A stretch of 18,941 bases of DNA, taken from the NCBI GenBank assembly GCA_915066865.1, contig CAJZEE010000035.1, positions 1 to 18,941 on the forward strand, in the 5' to 3' direction. Origin of the DNA: an uncultured Veillonella sp. (GTDB taxonomy: Bacteria; Bacillota; Negativicutes; Veillonellales; Veillonellaceae). Positions 7,401-14,962 of the stretch are shown here, in pieces (position 1 is the first letter of the stretch; every line of letters begins with the position of its first letter). Below the pieces are notes generated by a model that saw only the letters and a program-made list of their open reading frames with translations, was not told the origin of the DNA and made no database searches. Made by a program: the position numbers and the translations under genes.

Positions 7401-7649
7401 GCTATCGAAGCTGCAAAAATTCGTTTACGTCCAATTTTGATGACATCCTTTGCGTTTATCCTTGGTGTATTGCCATTGGCAGTATCTACTGGTGCTGGTT
7501 CTGGTGCTCGTACATCCATGGGTATTACTGTAGTAGCAGGGATGACAACAGCAACATTGTTTGGTATCTTTATCATTCCAATGCTGTTCATCATCATTGA
7601 AACACTTGGACCTGGTTTGTTGACAAACCGTAAAAAAAATCACGACTAA
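4467..7649 (+). CDS. RND family multidrug efflux transporter, AcrB/MexB-like inner-membrane pump
   Basis: A proton-driven HAE1-type exporter of 1060 residues, close to the usual 1030-1050. It opens with the classic FFINRPIFAIVIAI first helix. Two large periplasmic loops, each following an initial helix, give the usual two-fold 12-helix layout. Proton-relay residues are present: Asp406-Asp407 in IGLVVDDAIVVVE (AcrB Asp407/408) and Lys955 in LAAKNAILIIE (AcrB Lys940). The start is GTG at 4467 with AGAAGGGGGC upstream; the next genes are separated by a strong terminator, so the operon has two genes. No TolC-type channel gene is adjacent, so the complex must borrow one encoded elsewhere. Drug, bile or lipid substrates are all possible. 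Confidence 0.95.
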   Translation: MSKFFINRPIFAIVIAIVITLVGLISMMNLPIARYPQISPPTVRVNTAYTGATAQVVNDTVASVIETQIVGVQDMDYMTSSSSSNGSYSLTVQFNQGTDADMDTVNTQNRVQAALAQLPAEVQAVGVTTTKSSGDMAMVFSLNSPDGTYDSTFLKNYATNYMMDAIKAIKGVGSVQEFGSDYAMRIWLDPAKMQNLGVTISEVTAAIKGQNLQAAAGTVGQNPTNGEQAFQYPIKIEGRLVTPEQFGNIAIKSSNGKVLHLKDVARIQIGAKGYDFIAKSAHKEVAGFAISLQNDANALETIANVKKVLDEQSKSFPPDMQYNVVVDNTKFVSASIKEVEHTFVEALLLVLIVVYVFLQSWRSTIIPMIAVPVSLLGTFGAFVLLDFSINTLTLFAMVLAIGLVVDDAIVVVEAVEYELKYNGLPPKEAAIKAMENVQGPVIGIAFVLVAVFVPVAFMGGMTGILYKQFALTIAVSVVISAIVALVLTPALCATMLKPHTPKEREDWVHRQLNKFNAGLERFSNWYGIQLARLSHRLSLTVIALLIFAGGTGLVFHFLPTSFVPAEDSGYYMIAVNEPPGATSERTMATLEKIASFLEGKNDPEKPKDEQLFQEVFTVAGFDLLGGGQKSSAGVIFATMSDWKYRTTQATSINAMVGQTFGFAAEKVPEATVIAMNPPSIPGLGSTGGFSMYLINKAGDSPQVMAERANEFLAEARKSPAIRSIYTTFDTSTPSLQFDVNREKAAQDGVALADIFTTLQGFYGSIQVNDFTTYGKNYKVVVQAEDAYRQNAEQLNMLAVRNSKGLMVPVSNYITKEQTGTPSSITRFDNAMAVQIGGSQANGYSSGDAINALKEAAAKTLPAGYTYDWAGQSREELKAGSQTIMILGLGLVFVFLILAALYESWKVPFAVLFSVPSGMIGASLVPFLLNFTGRYSLANDIYMQIGLLTLVGLAAKNAILIIEYAKIRVDERGMNVVDAAIEAAKIRLRPILMTSFAFILGVLPLAVSTGAGSGARTSMGITVVAGMTTATLFGIFIIPMLFIIIETLGPGLLTNRKKNHD

Positions 7650-7680
7650 TCATTTACATTAGATAATTTTGTAGAATGAC

Positions 7681-7717
7681 AAAAACACGTCACTACTTAG
7701 TAGTGGCGTGTTTTTTT
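7681..7717 (+). terminator. Strong terminator of the RND operon
   Basis: ACACGTCACTAC (7685-7696) pairs with GTAGTGGCGTGT (7700-7711) around a TTA loop, with one T-G wobble, and is followed by a T-run to 7717. Flanking A and T tracts extend the stem and make it potentially active on both strands. Confidence 0.9.
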
Positions 7718-7727
7718 ATATAATTTA

Positions 7728-7736
7728 TGATATAAT
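7728..7736 (+). promoter_or_regulatory. Extended -10 promoter candidate for ppaC
   Basis: TGATATAAT is an extended -10 element (TG at 7728-7729, TATAAT at 7731-7736). No good -35 box sits 17 nt upstream, which overlaps the terminator. Initiation near 7743 would give a leader of about 60 nt holding a small ATTGAC/GTCGAT hairpin with a GTAA loop (7755-7770). An alternative with TTGACG at 7756-7761 lacks a good -10. Confidence 0.45.
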
Positions 7737-7804
7737 AATAGAGTTAAAAATCGGATTGACGTAAGTCGATATTAAGTGTGAAATTTATATAAAAGAGGTA
7801 TATT

Positions 7805-8746
7805 ATGAGTGATGTAAAAACATATGTAGCAGGTCATAAAAGCCCTGATACAGATTCTATTTGTTCTGCTATTTCCTTTGCTAATTTCTTAACACAAATG
7901 GGCACACCAGCTACTCCAGTATGTGCAGGTGAAGCAAATAAAGAAACAACATATGTATTGAATCATTTTGGTTTTGAACACCCTCAAATCGTTAAGAATT
8001 GGGAAGAATTCGCTCCAGAAGGCGGCAACTTGTACTTAACTGACCACAATGAATCTAAACAAATCATTGACGGTTACAAGTCTATGAATATGTGCGGCGT
8101 TGTGGATCATCACCGCATTGGTGATTTCGAAACTGATGGCCCTGTATTTATGCGTTTAGAACCAGTAGGTTGCTCCAATACAATCATTACTAAATTGTAC
8201 ATGGAAAACAATCAAGAAATTCCTAAAGCTATTGCAGGCTTGATGTTGTCCGCTATCATTTCTGATACTGTTTTATTCCGTTCTCCAACATGTACTGAAA
8301 CAGATAAAGAAATGGCTCATAAATTGGCAGAAATCGCTGGTGTAGATATTGAGTCCTATGGCCTTGATATGTTAAAAGCTGGTGCAGATATTTCTGATTT
8401 GACTAATGACGATATCGTTCGTACAGATATGAAGGAATTCTCCGAAGCAGGTAAAACAATTTCTATCGGTCAAATTTCTGTTATGGATACTACAGACGTA
8501 TTGGCTAAACAAGGTGAATTAGTACAAGCGTTAGAAGCTCTTCGCAGTGCTAACAACTACGATGCATCTTACATCATGATTACAAATATTCTTGATGAAA
8601 GCACTACATTATTATTCAGTGGTGATGTGGAAGCAGTAGTAACAAAAGCATTTGAAAAAGAAGTTAAAGACAATGGCGTATTCTTGCCAAATACTATGTC
8701 TCGTAAAAAACAAATCGTACCACCAATTCTTGGTGCTATGAAATAG
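7805..8746 (+). CDS. ppaC: Manganese-dependent inorganic pyrophosphatase, family II (DHH)
   Basis: This cytosolic enzyme hydrolyses pyrophosphate to phosphate and so drives biosynthetic reactions forward. The 313-residue length fits family II without CBS regulatory domains. All metal ligands of the B. subtilis enzyme have counterparts: His11, Asp15 and Asp17 in AGHKSPDTDS, Asp80 in LTDHNE, His102 in VVDHHRIG, and Asp154 in IISDTVLF. The C-terminal substrate-binding signature SRKKQIVPP (DHHA2 domain) is intact. The ATG is preceded by AAAAGAGGT at 7791-7799. The gene lies between two terminator-like hairpins and is probably transcribed alone. Confidence 0.97.
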   Translation: MSDVKTYVAGHKSPDTDSICSAISFANFLTQMGTPATPVCAGEANKETTYVLNHFGFEHPQIVKNWEEFAPEGGNLYLTDHNESKQIIDGYKSMNMCGVVDHHRIGDFETDGPVFMRLEPVGCSNTIITKLYMENNQEIPKAIAGLMLSAIISDTVLFRSPTCTETDKEMAHKLAEIAGVDIESYGLDMLKAGADISDLTNDDIVRTDMKEFSEAGKTISIGQISVMDTTDVLAKQGELVQALEALRSANNYDASYIMITNILDESTTLLFSGDVEAVVTKAFEKEVKDNGVFLPNTMSRKKQIVPPILGAMK

Positions 8747-8767
8747 TATAGTAGTATACAAAGGGAA

Positions 8768-8796
8768 AAGAACGTTGCTTGCAACGTTCTTCTTCT
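8768..8796 (+). terminator. Probable terminator after ppaC
   Basis: AAGAACGTTGC (8768-8778) and GCAACGTTCTT (8781-8791) form a perfect 11-bp inverted repeat around TT; the hairpin would realistically open to a four-base loop. The following tract is pyrimidine-rich (CTTCTC) rather than a pure T-run, so termination may be incomplete. Confidence 0.6.
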
Positions 8797-8850
8797 CTAT
8801 TTATATGATTATGAAACTATAGTATATGTAAGGGCGATAGGGGTGTTCCG

Positions 8851-11040
8851 ATGAATTCATTATTAACAGGTTTAAATAAAGAGCAACAACAAGCCGTTCA
8901 ACATACGGAAGGCCCTTTATTGATTTTAGCCGGTGCAGGATCTGGTAAAACAAAGGTTTTAACCGTTCGCATTGCACATTTATTGGCTCAAGGTGTTAAT
9001 CCTTATGAAATCTTAGCTATTACTTTCACCAATAAAGCGGCAAAAGAAATGAAAAGTCGTGTAGAAGGTTTAGTAGGGGATGTAGCTAATCGAATTTGGC
9101 TCAGCACATTCCATAGCTTCTGTGCGAAATTTTTGCGTTTTGAATTAGATAACTTCTTAGGTTATAACAGTAACTTTACAATTTACGATACATCTGACTC
9201 GCAAGCTGTTATTAAGGCTGCTTTAAAAGCATTAAACCTCGACGATAAATACTATCCTGTAGGTGCTATGATCGCTGCTATCTCAGATGCAAAGAATAAA
9301 TTGCTATTTGCCTCTGATTTTAGAAAGCAAGCACGGGACTTTTACCAACAAAAGGTAGCCGATGTATATGAATATTATGAACGGGAATTACGTAAAAATA
9401 ATGCTTTAGACTTTGATGACCTCCTATTGGTAGCTGTAAAGTTATTACAATCTAATGAAGCTGTTCTAGATAAGTATAGTAAGCGTTTTCGTTATGTCAT
9501 GATCGACGAATATCAAGATACGAACCATGCCCAATATTTATTGGCTAAATTATTAGCCTCTCATTGGAAAAACATTGCCGTTGTAGGTGATGCTGACCAA
9601 AGTATTTATGCTTGGCGTGGTGCAGATATTCAAAATATCTTAGACTTTGAAAAGGATTATCCAAATTGTACATCTATTAAGTTAGAGCAAAACTACCGCT
9701 CTACAAAGATTATCCTTGATGCAGCCAATGCGGTAATTGAAAATAATGAAGGTCGTCCAAAGAAAAACTTGTGGACAGACAAGACTGAAGGCGCTAAAAT
9801 TCAGCATTTTACGGCGCAGTCTGAACATGAAGAAGCGGCTTTCATCGGCGATACTATTGCCAAAAAACACGATATTCATGGCGTACCTTATGGCGATATG
9901 GCTATTTTGTATCGTACAAATGCTCAATCTCGTGTACTTGAAGAAGCACTGATTAAACGAGCTTTGCCATATACGATGGTAGGGGGCACAAAGTTCTATG
10001 ATCGTAAAGAAATTAAGGACGTTTTAGCTTACTTACGGGTACTATATAATCCATTCGATGATTTGAGTTTATTGCGTATCATCAATGTACCAAAGCGTAG
10101 TATTGGTGCAACTACAGTGGCAAAACTACAAGATTATGCTCGTGCAAACGGCACATCCTTGTTCATGACACTCACACAATTGCATCTAGTAGATACGATT
10201 AAAGGTAAAACGAAGGAAAAGTTAGAAGAGTTTGGCATTCTTATCTTCACTCTTGTAGCTGAAATGGAAGATAAAACGGTACTCGATATTTTAGAAGCTA
10301 TTCTTGATAGAACCGGTTATTTGGCACAATTAGAAGAGAGTACGGATCCACAAGATCAGGCTCGCGCTGAGAATATCGGTGAACTTTTATCTGTAGCTAA
10401 AGACTTCCAAGATACAAATCCAACTGGTACAGTGGAAGACTTCTTGGAACAAGTAGCACTGGTAAATGATGTTGATTCTTTCGAGCAAGAAGAGTCTAAA
10501 GTTACATTGATGACATTACATGCTGCGAAAGGTTTGGAATTTCCTATTGTATTCTTAGGCGGCTTGGAGGAAGGTTTATTCCCTCATAGTCGCACCTTGA
10601 TGAATCCTGAGGAAATTGAAGAGGAACGCCGGCTTGCTTATGTAGGTATTACTCGTGCTGAAAAGGAATTATATATTTCTAATGCTACTACGCGTACCGT
10701 ATTTGGACGCACTAGCAGCTATTTACCATCTCGTTTTATCGATGAAATTCCAGAAGAGTTAGTAGATGGTTTGCGTGCTAAGCGTAAAGTACCTGATGAT
10801 ATTAAGCGTCATGTGCCGCAACATATGAGTGTTACCAGTCGCCCTGTAACAAAACCAATTGTTCGCAATGAAGTGATTGCCGATTGGAAGGTTGGTGATA
10901 CGGCTATTCATAGCAAGTGGGGCAATGGTAAAGTCATCAATGTTGCCGGCGAAGGGGCTGGTATGAAGTTGACAATTGAATTCCCCACACAAGGTGTACG
11001 TGTAGTAATGGCAAAATTTGCACCTGTTAAGAAGGGATAA
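8851..11040 (+). CDS. pcrA: ATP-dependent DNA helicase PcrA (UvrD/Rep family, SF1A)
   Basis: PcrA is a 3'-5' helicase used in nucleotide excision repair, RecA removal and plasmid rolling-circle replication in Firmicutes. At 729 residues it is a normal length. SF1 motifs appear in order: Walker A GAGSGKT (28-34, Lys33), Ia ITFTNKAAKEM, II DEYQD (219-223), III GDADQSIYAWRGA, IV YRSTKIIL, V TLHAAKGLEFPIVFLGG and VI RRLAYVGITRAEKELY. The C-terminal 55 residues (VGDTAIHSKWGNGKV...MAKFAPVKKG) are the Tudor-like domain that contacts RNA polymerase in PcrA/UvrD. The ATG at 8851 has a weak AGGGGTG site just upstream. ligA follows after 81 nt, the adjacency known in many Firmicutes. No clear promoter was found, so partial read-through from ppaC is possible. 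Confidence 0.96.
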   Translation: MNSLLTGLNKEQQQAVQHTEGPLLILAGAGSGKTKVLTVRIAHLLAQGVNPYEILAITFTNKAAKEMKSRVEGLVGDVANRIWLSTFHSFCAKFLRFELDNFLGYNSNFTIYDTSDSQAVIKAALKALNLDDKYYPVGAMIAAISDAKNKLLFASDFRKQARDFYQQKVADVYEYYERELRKNNALDFDDLLLVAVKLLQSNEAVLDKYSKRFRYVMIDEYQDTNHAQYLLAKLLASHWKNIAVVGDADQSIYAWRGADIQNILDFEKDYPNCTSIKLEQNYRSTKIILDAANAVIENNEGRPKKNLWTDKTEGAKIQHFTAQSEHEEAAFIGDTIAKKHDIHGVPYGDMAILYRTNAQSRVLEEALIKRALPYTMVGGTKFYDRKEIKDVLAYLRVLYNPFDDLSLLRIINVPKRSIGATTVAKLQDYARANGTSLFMTLTQLHLVDTIKGKTKEKLEEFGILIFTLVAEMEDKTVLDILEAILDRTGYLAQLEESTDPQDQARAENIGELLSVAKDFQDTNPTGTVEDFLEQVALVNDVDSFEQEESKVTLMTLHAAKGLEFPIVFLGGLEEGLFPHSRTLMNPEEIEEERRLAYVGITRAEKELYISNATTRTVFGRTSSYLPSRFIDEIPEELVDGLRAKRKVPDDIKRHVPQHMSVTSRPVTKPIVRNEVIADWKVGDTAIHSKWGNGKVINVAGEGAGMKLTIEFPTQGVRVVMAKFAPVKKG

Positions 11041-11052
11041 AACTTGTGTATG

Positions 11053-11102
11053 GCAGTTAACCTCTCTACATTACTTGTTAGGAACGTATAGAGTGTTACT
11101 GC
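11053..11102 (+). other. Imperfect inverted repeat in the pcrA-ligA gap
   Basis: A 17-nt arm at 11053-11069 (GCAGTTAACC...) pairs with 11086-11102 (...GTTACTGC) at 13 of 17 positions around a 16-nt loop. There is no T-run, so it is not a standard terminator. It could be an mRNA structure that shapes processing or ligA translation, or chance. Confidence 0.3.
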
Positions 11103-11121
11103 ACAGTAAAAGGGATGTAAT

Positions 11122-13125
11122 ATGAATCCGAAAGATAGAATTAAAGAGTTACAACAAGAGCTAACTCATGCGCAGTATTTATACTACGTAAAAGATGCTC
11201 CTACAATGAGTGACTTTGAATATGATAAAAAATATCGTGAGCTTGTTGATTTGGAAACAGCTCATCCTGAATATATTGTGCCATCATCTCCAACACAACG
11301 GGTAGGCATGAAGGTGGAAGGTTCCTTTGAAAAGGTCGTCCATGGCCGCCCTATGTTGAGCTTATCTAATGTATTCAGTGCTGATGAAGTACGTGCGTTT
11401 GCAAATCGCGTAGAAAAGGAATTAGGACATAAGCCATCTGCATATGTAGTAGAGTTAAAAATTGATGGTTTAGCTGTTAATTTGCACTATGAGAACGGCA
11501 TGTTTGTACGTGCCGTAACACGTGGTGATGGTCGTGTTGGTGAAGATGTAACTGCTAATGTGCGTACTATTAAATCGATTCCTTTATATCTAGAGGATGC
11601 GCCAGAATTTATCGAGGTTCGCGGTGAAGCATATATGCCTCATAGCGAATTTAAACGCATTAATGAAGAACGTGATGAAGAGGGTTTACCAACCTTCGTA
11701 AATCCTCGTAATGCAGCAGCTGGTTCTTTGCGTCAACAAGATCCTGCCATTACGGCTAGACGCGATTTATCATTCTTTTCCTATGTCATCGGTTCTCAAG
11801 TGGGGGCTAATATTCATAGCCAAGAGGAATTGCTACAAAGTCTAGAAACGTTCAAGTTTTCTGTAAATCCTCATTACCGCGTATGCAAAACAATTGACGA
11901 GGTCATAGAGGCTATTAATTATTGGGGTGAAAAGCGCCATGAGTTGCCATACGATACAGATGGTATGGTAATTAAGGTCAATAGTTTTGATGATCAAGAG
12001 GTACTTGGCAGTACTGCGAAGGATCCTAAGTGGGCTACAGCTTACAAATATCCGCCAGAAGAGGTAGAGACCATTCTTAAGGATATTACTATCAATGTGG
12101 GGCGTACGGGGGTTCTTACTCCAACTGGTGAATTGGAATCTGTATTCGTATCGGGTACAAATGTAAGTCGTGTTACATTACATAATCAAGACTTTATCAA
12201 TGAAAAGGATATTCGTATTGGTGACCACGTTATCATTCACAAGGCAGCCGAGATTATTCCAGAGGTTATTCGGGTAGTTCCAGAAAAACGTAATGGTTCT
12301 GAGGTGCCTTTCATCATTCCAAATCGCTGTCCAGTATGTGACTCTCCGGCAGTTCGTCGTGAAGGTGAAGCCGCTGTTCGTTGTACCAATAAACATTGTC
12401 CTGCCATTGAAAAGGAACAAATTATCCATTTTGCATCTCGCGATGCTATGAATATCGATGGTCTCGGGCCTAGCATTGTAGAAAACCTAATCAATAACAA
12501 ATTAATTACCAATGTTGTTGATTTATATCATTTAACGGTCGAACAATTAGTTACCATGGACCGAATGGGCAAGAAATCTGCAGAGAATTTGGTGAAAGCC
12601 ATCGCAGACTCTAAAACTCGTGGGTTAGACCGCGTATTGTATGGCCTCGGTATTCGACTAATTGGCTCTAAAGCAGCCGGCACAATTGCTAATGTTGTGA
12701 AATCTATGGAACGATTCATGACAATTACTAAAGAAGAATTGGTGGCGGTAGAAGAAATCGGTCCTACTATGGCTGATAGTATTGTTGAATACCGTCAAGA
12801 TCCTGCTCATGTAGAAATCATTGAAGGCTTAACAGCGGCAGGACTCAAGATGACTGTAGATGTTGTTGAAGCAGCAGGCAACCAAATGGAAGGCGAAATC
12901 GTCGTTCTCACAGGTAAACTTGAAGTTATGGGTCGCAGTGAAGCTGGTAAGATTCTTGAAGCTCATGGGGCTAAGGTGACAGGTTCCGTATCTAAGAAAA
13001 CAACCCTTGTTATTGCTGGCGAAGACAGTGGTAGTAAACTTACTAAAGCAAATGAATTGGGTGTTCGTGTTATGAATGAAGAAGAGTTTGTAGAACTCCT
13101 ACGGGAACTCGGAGAAATCCAATAG
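11122..13125 (+). CDS. ligA: NAD+-dependent DNA ligase LigA
   Basis: LigA seals nicks in replication and repair using NAD+. The 667-residue protein has the full bacterial layout. The Ia domain with the NMN-binding tyrosine pair (YLYYVKDAPTMSDFEYD, 19-35) is followed by the nucleotidyltransferase core with Lys113 in ELKIDG as the adenylated residue. Next come the OB fold, the four-cysteine zinc finger (Cys403, Cys406, Cys421, Cys426), the helix-hairpin-helix repeats (NIDGLGPSIVENLI, GLGIRLIGSKAAGTIA, EEIGPTMADSIVEY) and a C-terminal BRCT domain (about 590-667, GEIVVLTGKLEVMGRSEAGKILEAHGAKVTGSVSKKT). The ATG has AAAGGGATG upstream. Confidence 0.97.
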   Translation: MNPKDRIKELQQELTHAQYLYYVKDAPTMSDFEYDKKYRELVDLETAHPEYIVPSSPTQRVGMKVEGSFEKVVHGRPMLSLSNVFSADEVRAFANRVEKELGHKPSAYVVELKIDGLAVNLHYENGMFVRAVTRGDGRVGEDVTANVRTIKSIPLYLEDAPEFIEVRGEAYMPHSEFKRINEERDEEGLPTFVNPRNAAAGSLRQQDPAITARRDLSFFSYVIGSQVGANIHSQEELLQSLETFKFSVNPHYRVCKTIDEVIEAINYWGEKRHELPYDTDGMVIKVNSFDDQEVLGSTAKDPKWATAYKYPPEEVETILKDITINVGRTGVLTPTGELESVFVSGTNVSRVTLHNQDFINEKDIRIGDHVIIHKAAEIIPEVIRVVPEKRNGSEVPFIIPNRCPVCDSPAVRREGEAAVRCTNKHCPAIEKEQIIHFASRDAMNIDGLGPSIVENLINNKLITNVVDLYHLTVEQLVTMDRMGKKSAENLVKAIADSKTRGLDRVLYGLGIRLIGSKAAGTIANVVKSMERFMTITKEELVAVEEIGPTMADSIVEYRQDPAHVEIIEGLTAAGLKMTVDVVEAAGNQMEGEIVVLTGKLEVMGRSEAGKILEAHGAKVTGSVSKKTTLVIAGEDSGSKLTKANELGVRVMNEEEFVELLRELGEIQ

Positions 13126-13144
13126 ACATACATTCTACAATATT

Positions 13145-13173
13145 TTGAAAATATATATTATTTGCTTTATAAT
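13145..13173 (+). promoter_or_regulatory. Promoter of the gatCAB operon
   Basis: TTGAAA (13145-13150), a 17-nt spacer and TATAAT (13168-13173) form a near-consensus promoter just after ligA. Initiation near 13180 leaves a leader of about 20 nt with the AAAGGATG ribosome site. This short leader also argues that gatC begins at 13200 rather than at the in-frame ATG at 13182. Confidence 0.75.
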
Positions 13174-13199
13174 AAATAATTATGAAAGGATGTGTCTCG

Positions 13200-13490
13200 A
13201 TGAAAATCAGCCAAGAGGAAATTAAAAAAATCGCCTTACTTTCACGCTTGGAAGTTAAGGAAGAACATATGGCACATGTAGAAAAAGAGTTGTCCGACAT
13301 CTTGACTTATGTTGCTGAACTAGATGCATTAGAACTTGATGGTGTGGAGCCTATGGCTCATGCAGTACCATTGCACAATGTATTTAGAGAGGATGAAACA
13401 AAACCATCCCTCGATCATGATTTAGCTTTATCCAATGCTCCAGAAGCAGAGGATGGGTACTTTAAAGTACCTCGCGTTGTACAAGAATAG
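13200..13490 (+). CDS. gatC: Aspartyl/glutamyl-tRNA amidotransferase subunit C
   Basis: GatC stabilises the GatA-GatB complex of the tRNA-dependent amidotransferase. The 96-residue length and the pattern ISQEEIKKIALLSRLEV, then LSDILTYVAELDALELDGVEPMAHAV...NVFREDE, are typical of the family. An in-frame ATG at 13182 would add six residues (MKGCVS), but AAAGGATG at 13185-13192 is a well-placed ribosome site for the ATG at 13200, and the family start MKIS-like fits. Its stop codon overlaps the GGAGG that serves gatA. Confidence 0.95.
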   Translation: MKISQEEIKKIALLSRLEVKEEHMAHVEKELSDILTYVAELDALELDGVEPMAHAVPLHNVFREDETKPSLDHDLALSNAPEAEDGYFKVPRVVQE

Positions 13491-13501
13491 GAGGTTTCGC
13501 T

Positions 13502-14962
13502 GTGGCAACAATTCATGAATTACACAAGAAACTAGTGAATAAAGAAATCAGCGCTGTTGAATTGACAAATGCTGTTATTGCACATAAAGCGAAAGTGGAA
13601 CCGACTGTACATGCGTACTTATCCGATTCTCATGATCGTGCTTTGGCTACAGCTAAGCTTGTAGATGAAACAATTGCTAAAGGTGAAGCTATTTCCCCAT
13701 TGGCAGGTATTCCTGGTGCCATCAAAGATAATATTTGTATTAAAGATGAACCTGCAACATGTGCGTCTAAAATGTTGGAAAACTTTGTGCCTCCATACAA
13801 TGCGTCAGTTATTGAACGTTTACAAGATAATCATTATATTAGCCTTGGTAAACTTAATATGGATGAATTTGCTATGGGTGGCTCTACAGAGAACTCTGCA
13901 TTAGCTAAAACATCTAACCCTTGGAATGCTGATTGCGTACCAGGCGGTTCTTCTGGCGGTAGTGCAGCAGCTGTATCCAGCGGTTCTGCTATTTGGGCTC
14001 TTGGCTCTGATACAGGTGGGTCTATTCGTCAACCAGCATCCTTCTGTGGCGTTGTAGGTTTAAAACCAACATACGGTAATGTATCTCGTTATGGTTTAAT
14101 TGCTTTCGCATCTTCTTTGGATCAAATTGGACCTGTTACTCGAGATGTAACTGATGCTGCTTTAGTATTAAATGCTATTTCTGGCCACGATGCTAAAGAT
14201 TCCACATCCATTCCAGGCACTCGTGTAGACTACACTACAGCACTTGTAAATGATGTAAAAAATCTAAAAATTGGTGTACCAAAAGAATTCTTTGGTGAAG
14301 GTCTCAATAGCGAAGTTCGTAAAGCTGTGGAAGAAGCTATCGAAACATACAAAAAATTAGGTGCTGAAATCTTTGAGGTTTCCTTGCCTAATTCTAAATA
14401 TGCATTGTCTGCATACTATATCATCGCATTGGCAGAAGCTAGCTCCAATTTGGCTCGTTATGACGGTGTAAGTTATGGTATGCGGGTACCTGCAGATAAC
14501 TTAGTAGATATGTCTACTAAAACTCGTACAGAAGGCTTTGGTCCTGAAGTGCAACGCCGTATCTTGTTAGGTACCTATGTATTAAGTGCTGGTTACTATG
14601 ATGCTTATTATTTGAAAGCCTTGAAAGTTCGTCGCCTTATTAAAAACGAATTTGACGAAGCATTCTCCAAGGTGGATTTGATTTTGACACCAACTGCACC
14701 TAATACATCCTACAAATTTGGTGAAAAAGCTAATGATCCATTGGCAATGTACTTAGAAGATATCTGTACAGTACCAGCAAACCTTGCAGGTATTCCAGGT
14801 ATTAGCATCCCAGCAGGTATGAGTAGCAATAATTTGCCAATTGGCTTACAATTACTTGGCCCTGCTATGGGTGAAGAAACATTATTACGTGCTGCTTTCA
14901 CATTTGAACAAGCACGTCCGGACTGTCAATTAGTAGCACCAACTGGGGAGGTTTCTCTATGA
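13502..14962 (+). CDS. gatA: Aspartyl/glutamyl-tRNA amidotransferase subunit A (amidase)
   Basis: GatA releases ammonia from glutamine (or asparagine) and passes it to GatB, which amidates Glu-tRNA(Gln) and/or Asp-tRNA(Asn). The 486 residues are normal. The amidase-signature Ser-cisSer-Lys triad is readable: Lys75 in GAIKDNI, Ser150 in GGSSGGSAAAV and Ser174 in GSDTGGSIRQPA, with the same spacings as S. aureus GatA (79/154/178). The start is GTG at 13502, eight nt after GGAGG at 13490-13494. The last codons overlap gatB by four bases (ATGA). Confidence 0.97.
   Translation: MATIHELHKKLVNKEISAVELTNAVIAHKAKVEPTVHAYLSDSHDRALATAKLVDETIAKGEAISPLAGIPGAIKDNICIKDEPATCASKMLENFVPPYNASVIERLQDNHYISLGKLNMDEFAMGGSTENSALAKTSNPWNADCVPGGSSGGSAAAVSSGSAIWALGSDTGGSIRQPASFCGVVGLKPTYGNVSRYGLIAFASSLDQIGPVTRDVTDAALVLNAISGHDAKDSTSIPGTRVDYTTALVNDVKNLKIGVPKEFFGEGLNSEVRKAVEEAIETYKKLGAEIFEVSLPNSKYALSAYYIIALAEASSNLARYDGVSYGMRVPADNLVDMSTKTRTEGFGPEVQRRILLGTYVLSAGYYDAYYLKALKVRRLIKNEFDEAFSKVDLILTPTAPNTSYKFGEKANDPLAMYLEDICTVPANLAGIPGISIPAGMSSNNLPIGLQLLGPAMGEETLLRAAFTFEQARPDCQLVAPTGEVSL

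Noticed and set aside
13182..13199. Upstream ATG for gatC
   Set aside because: It lies almost at the predicted transcription start and overlaps the ribosome site of the ATG at 13200.
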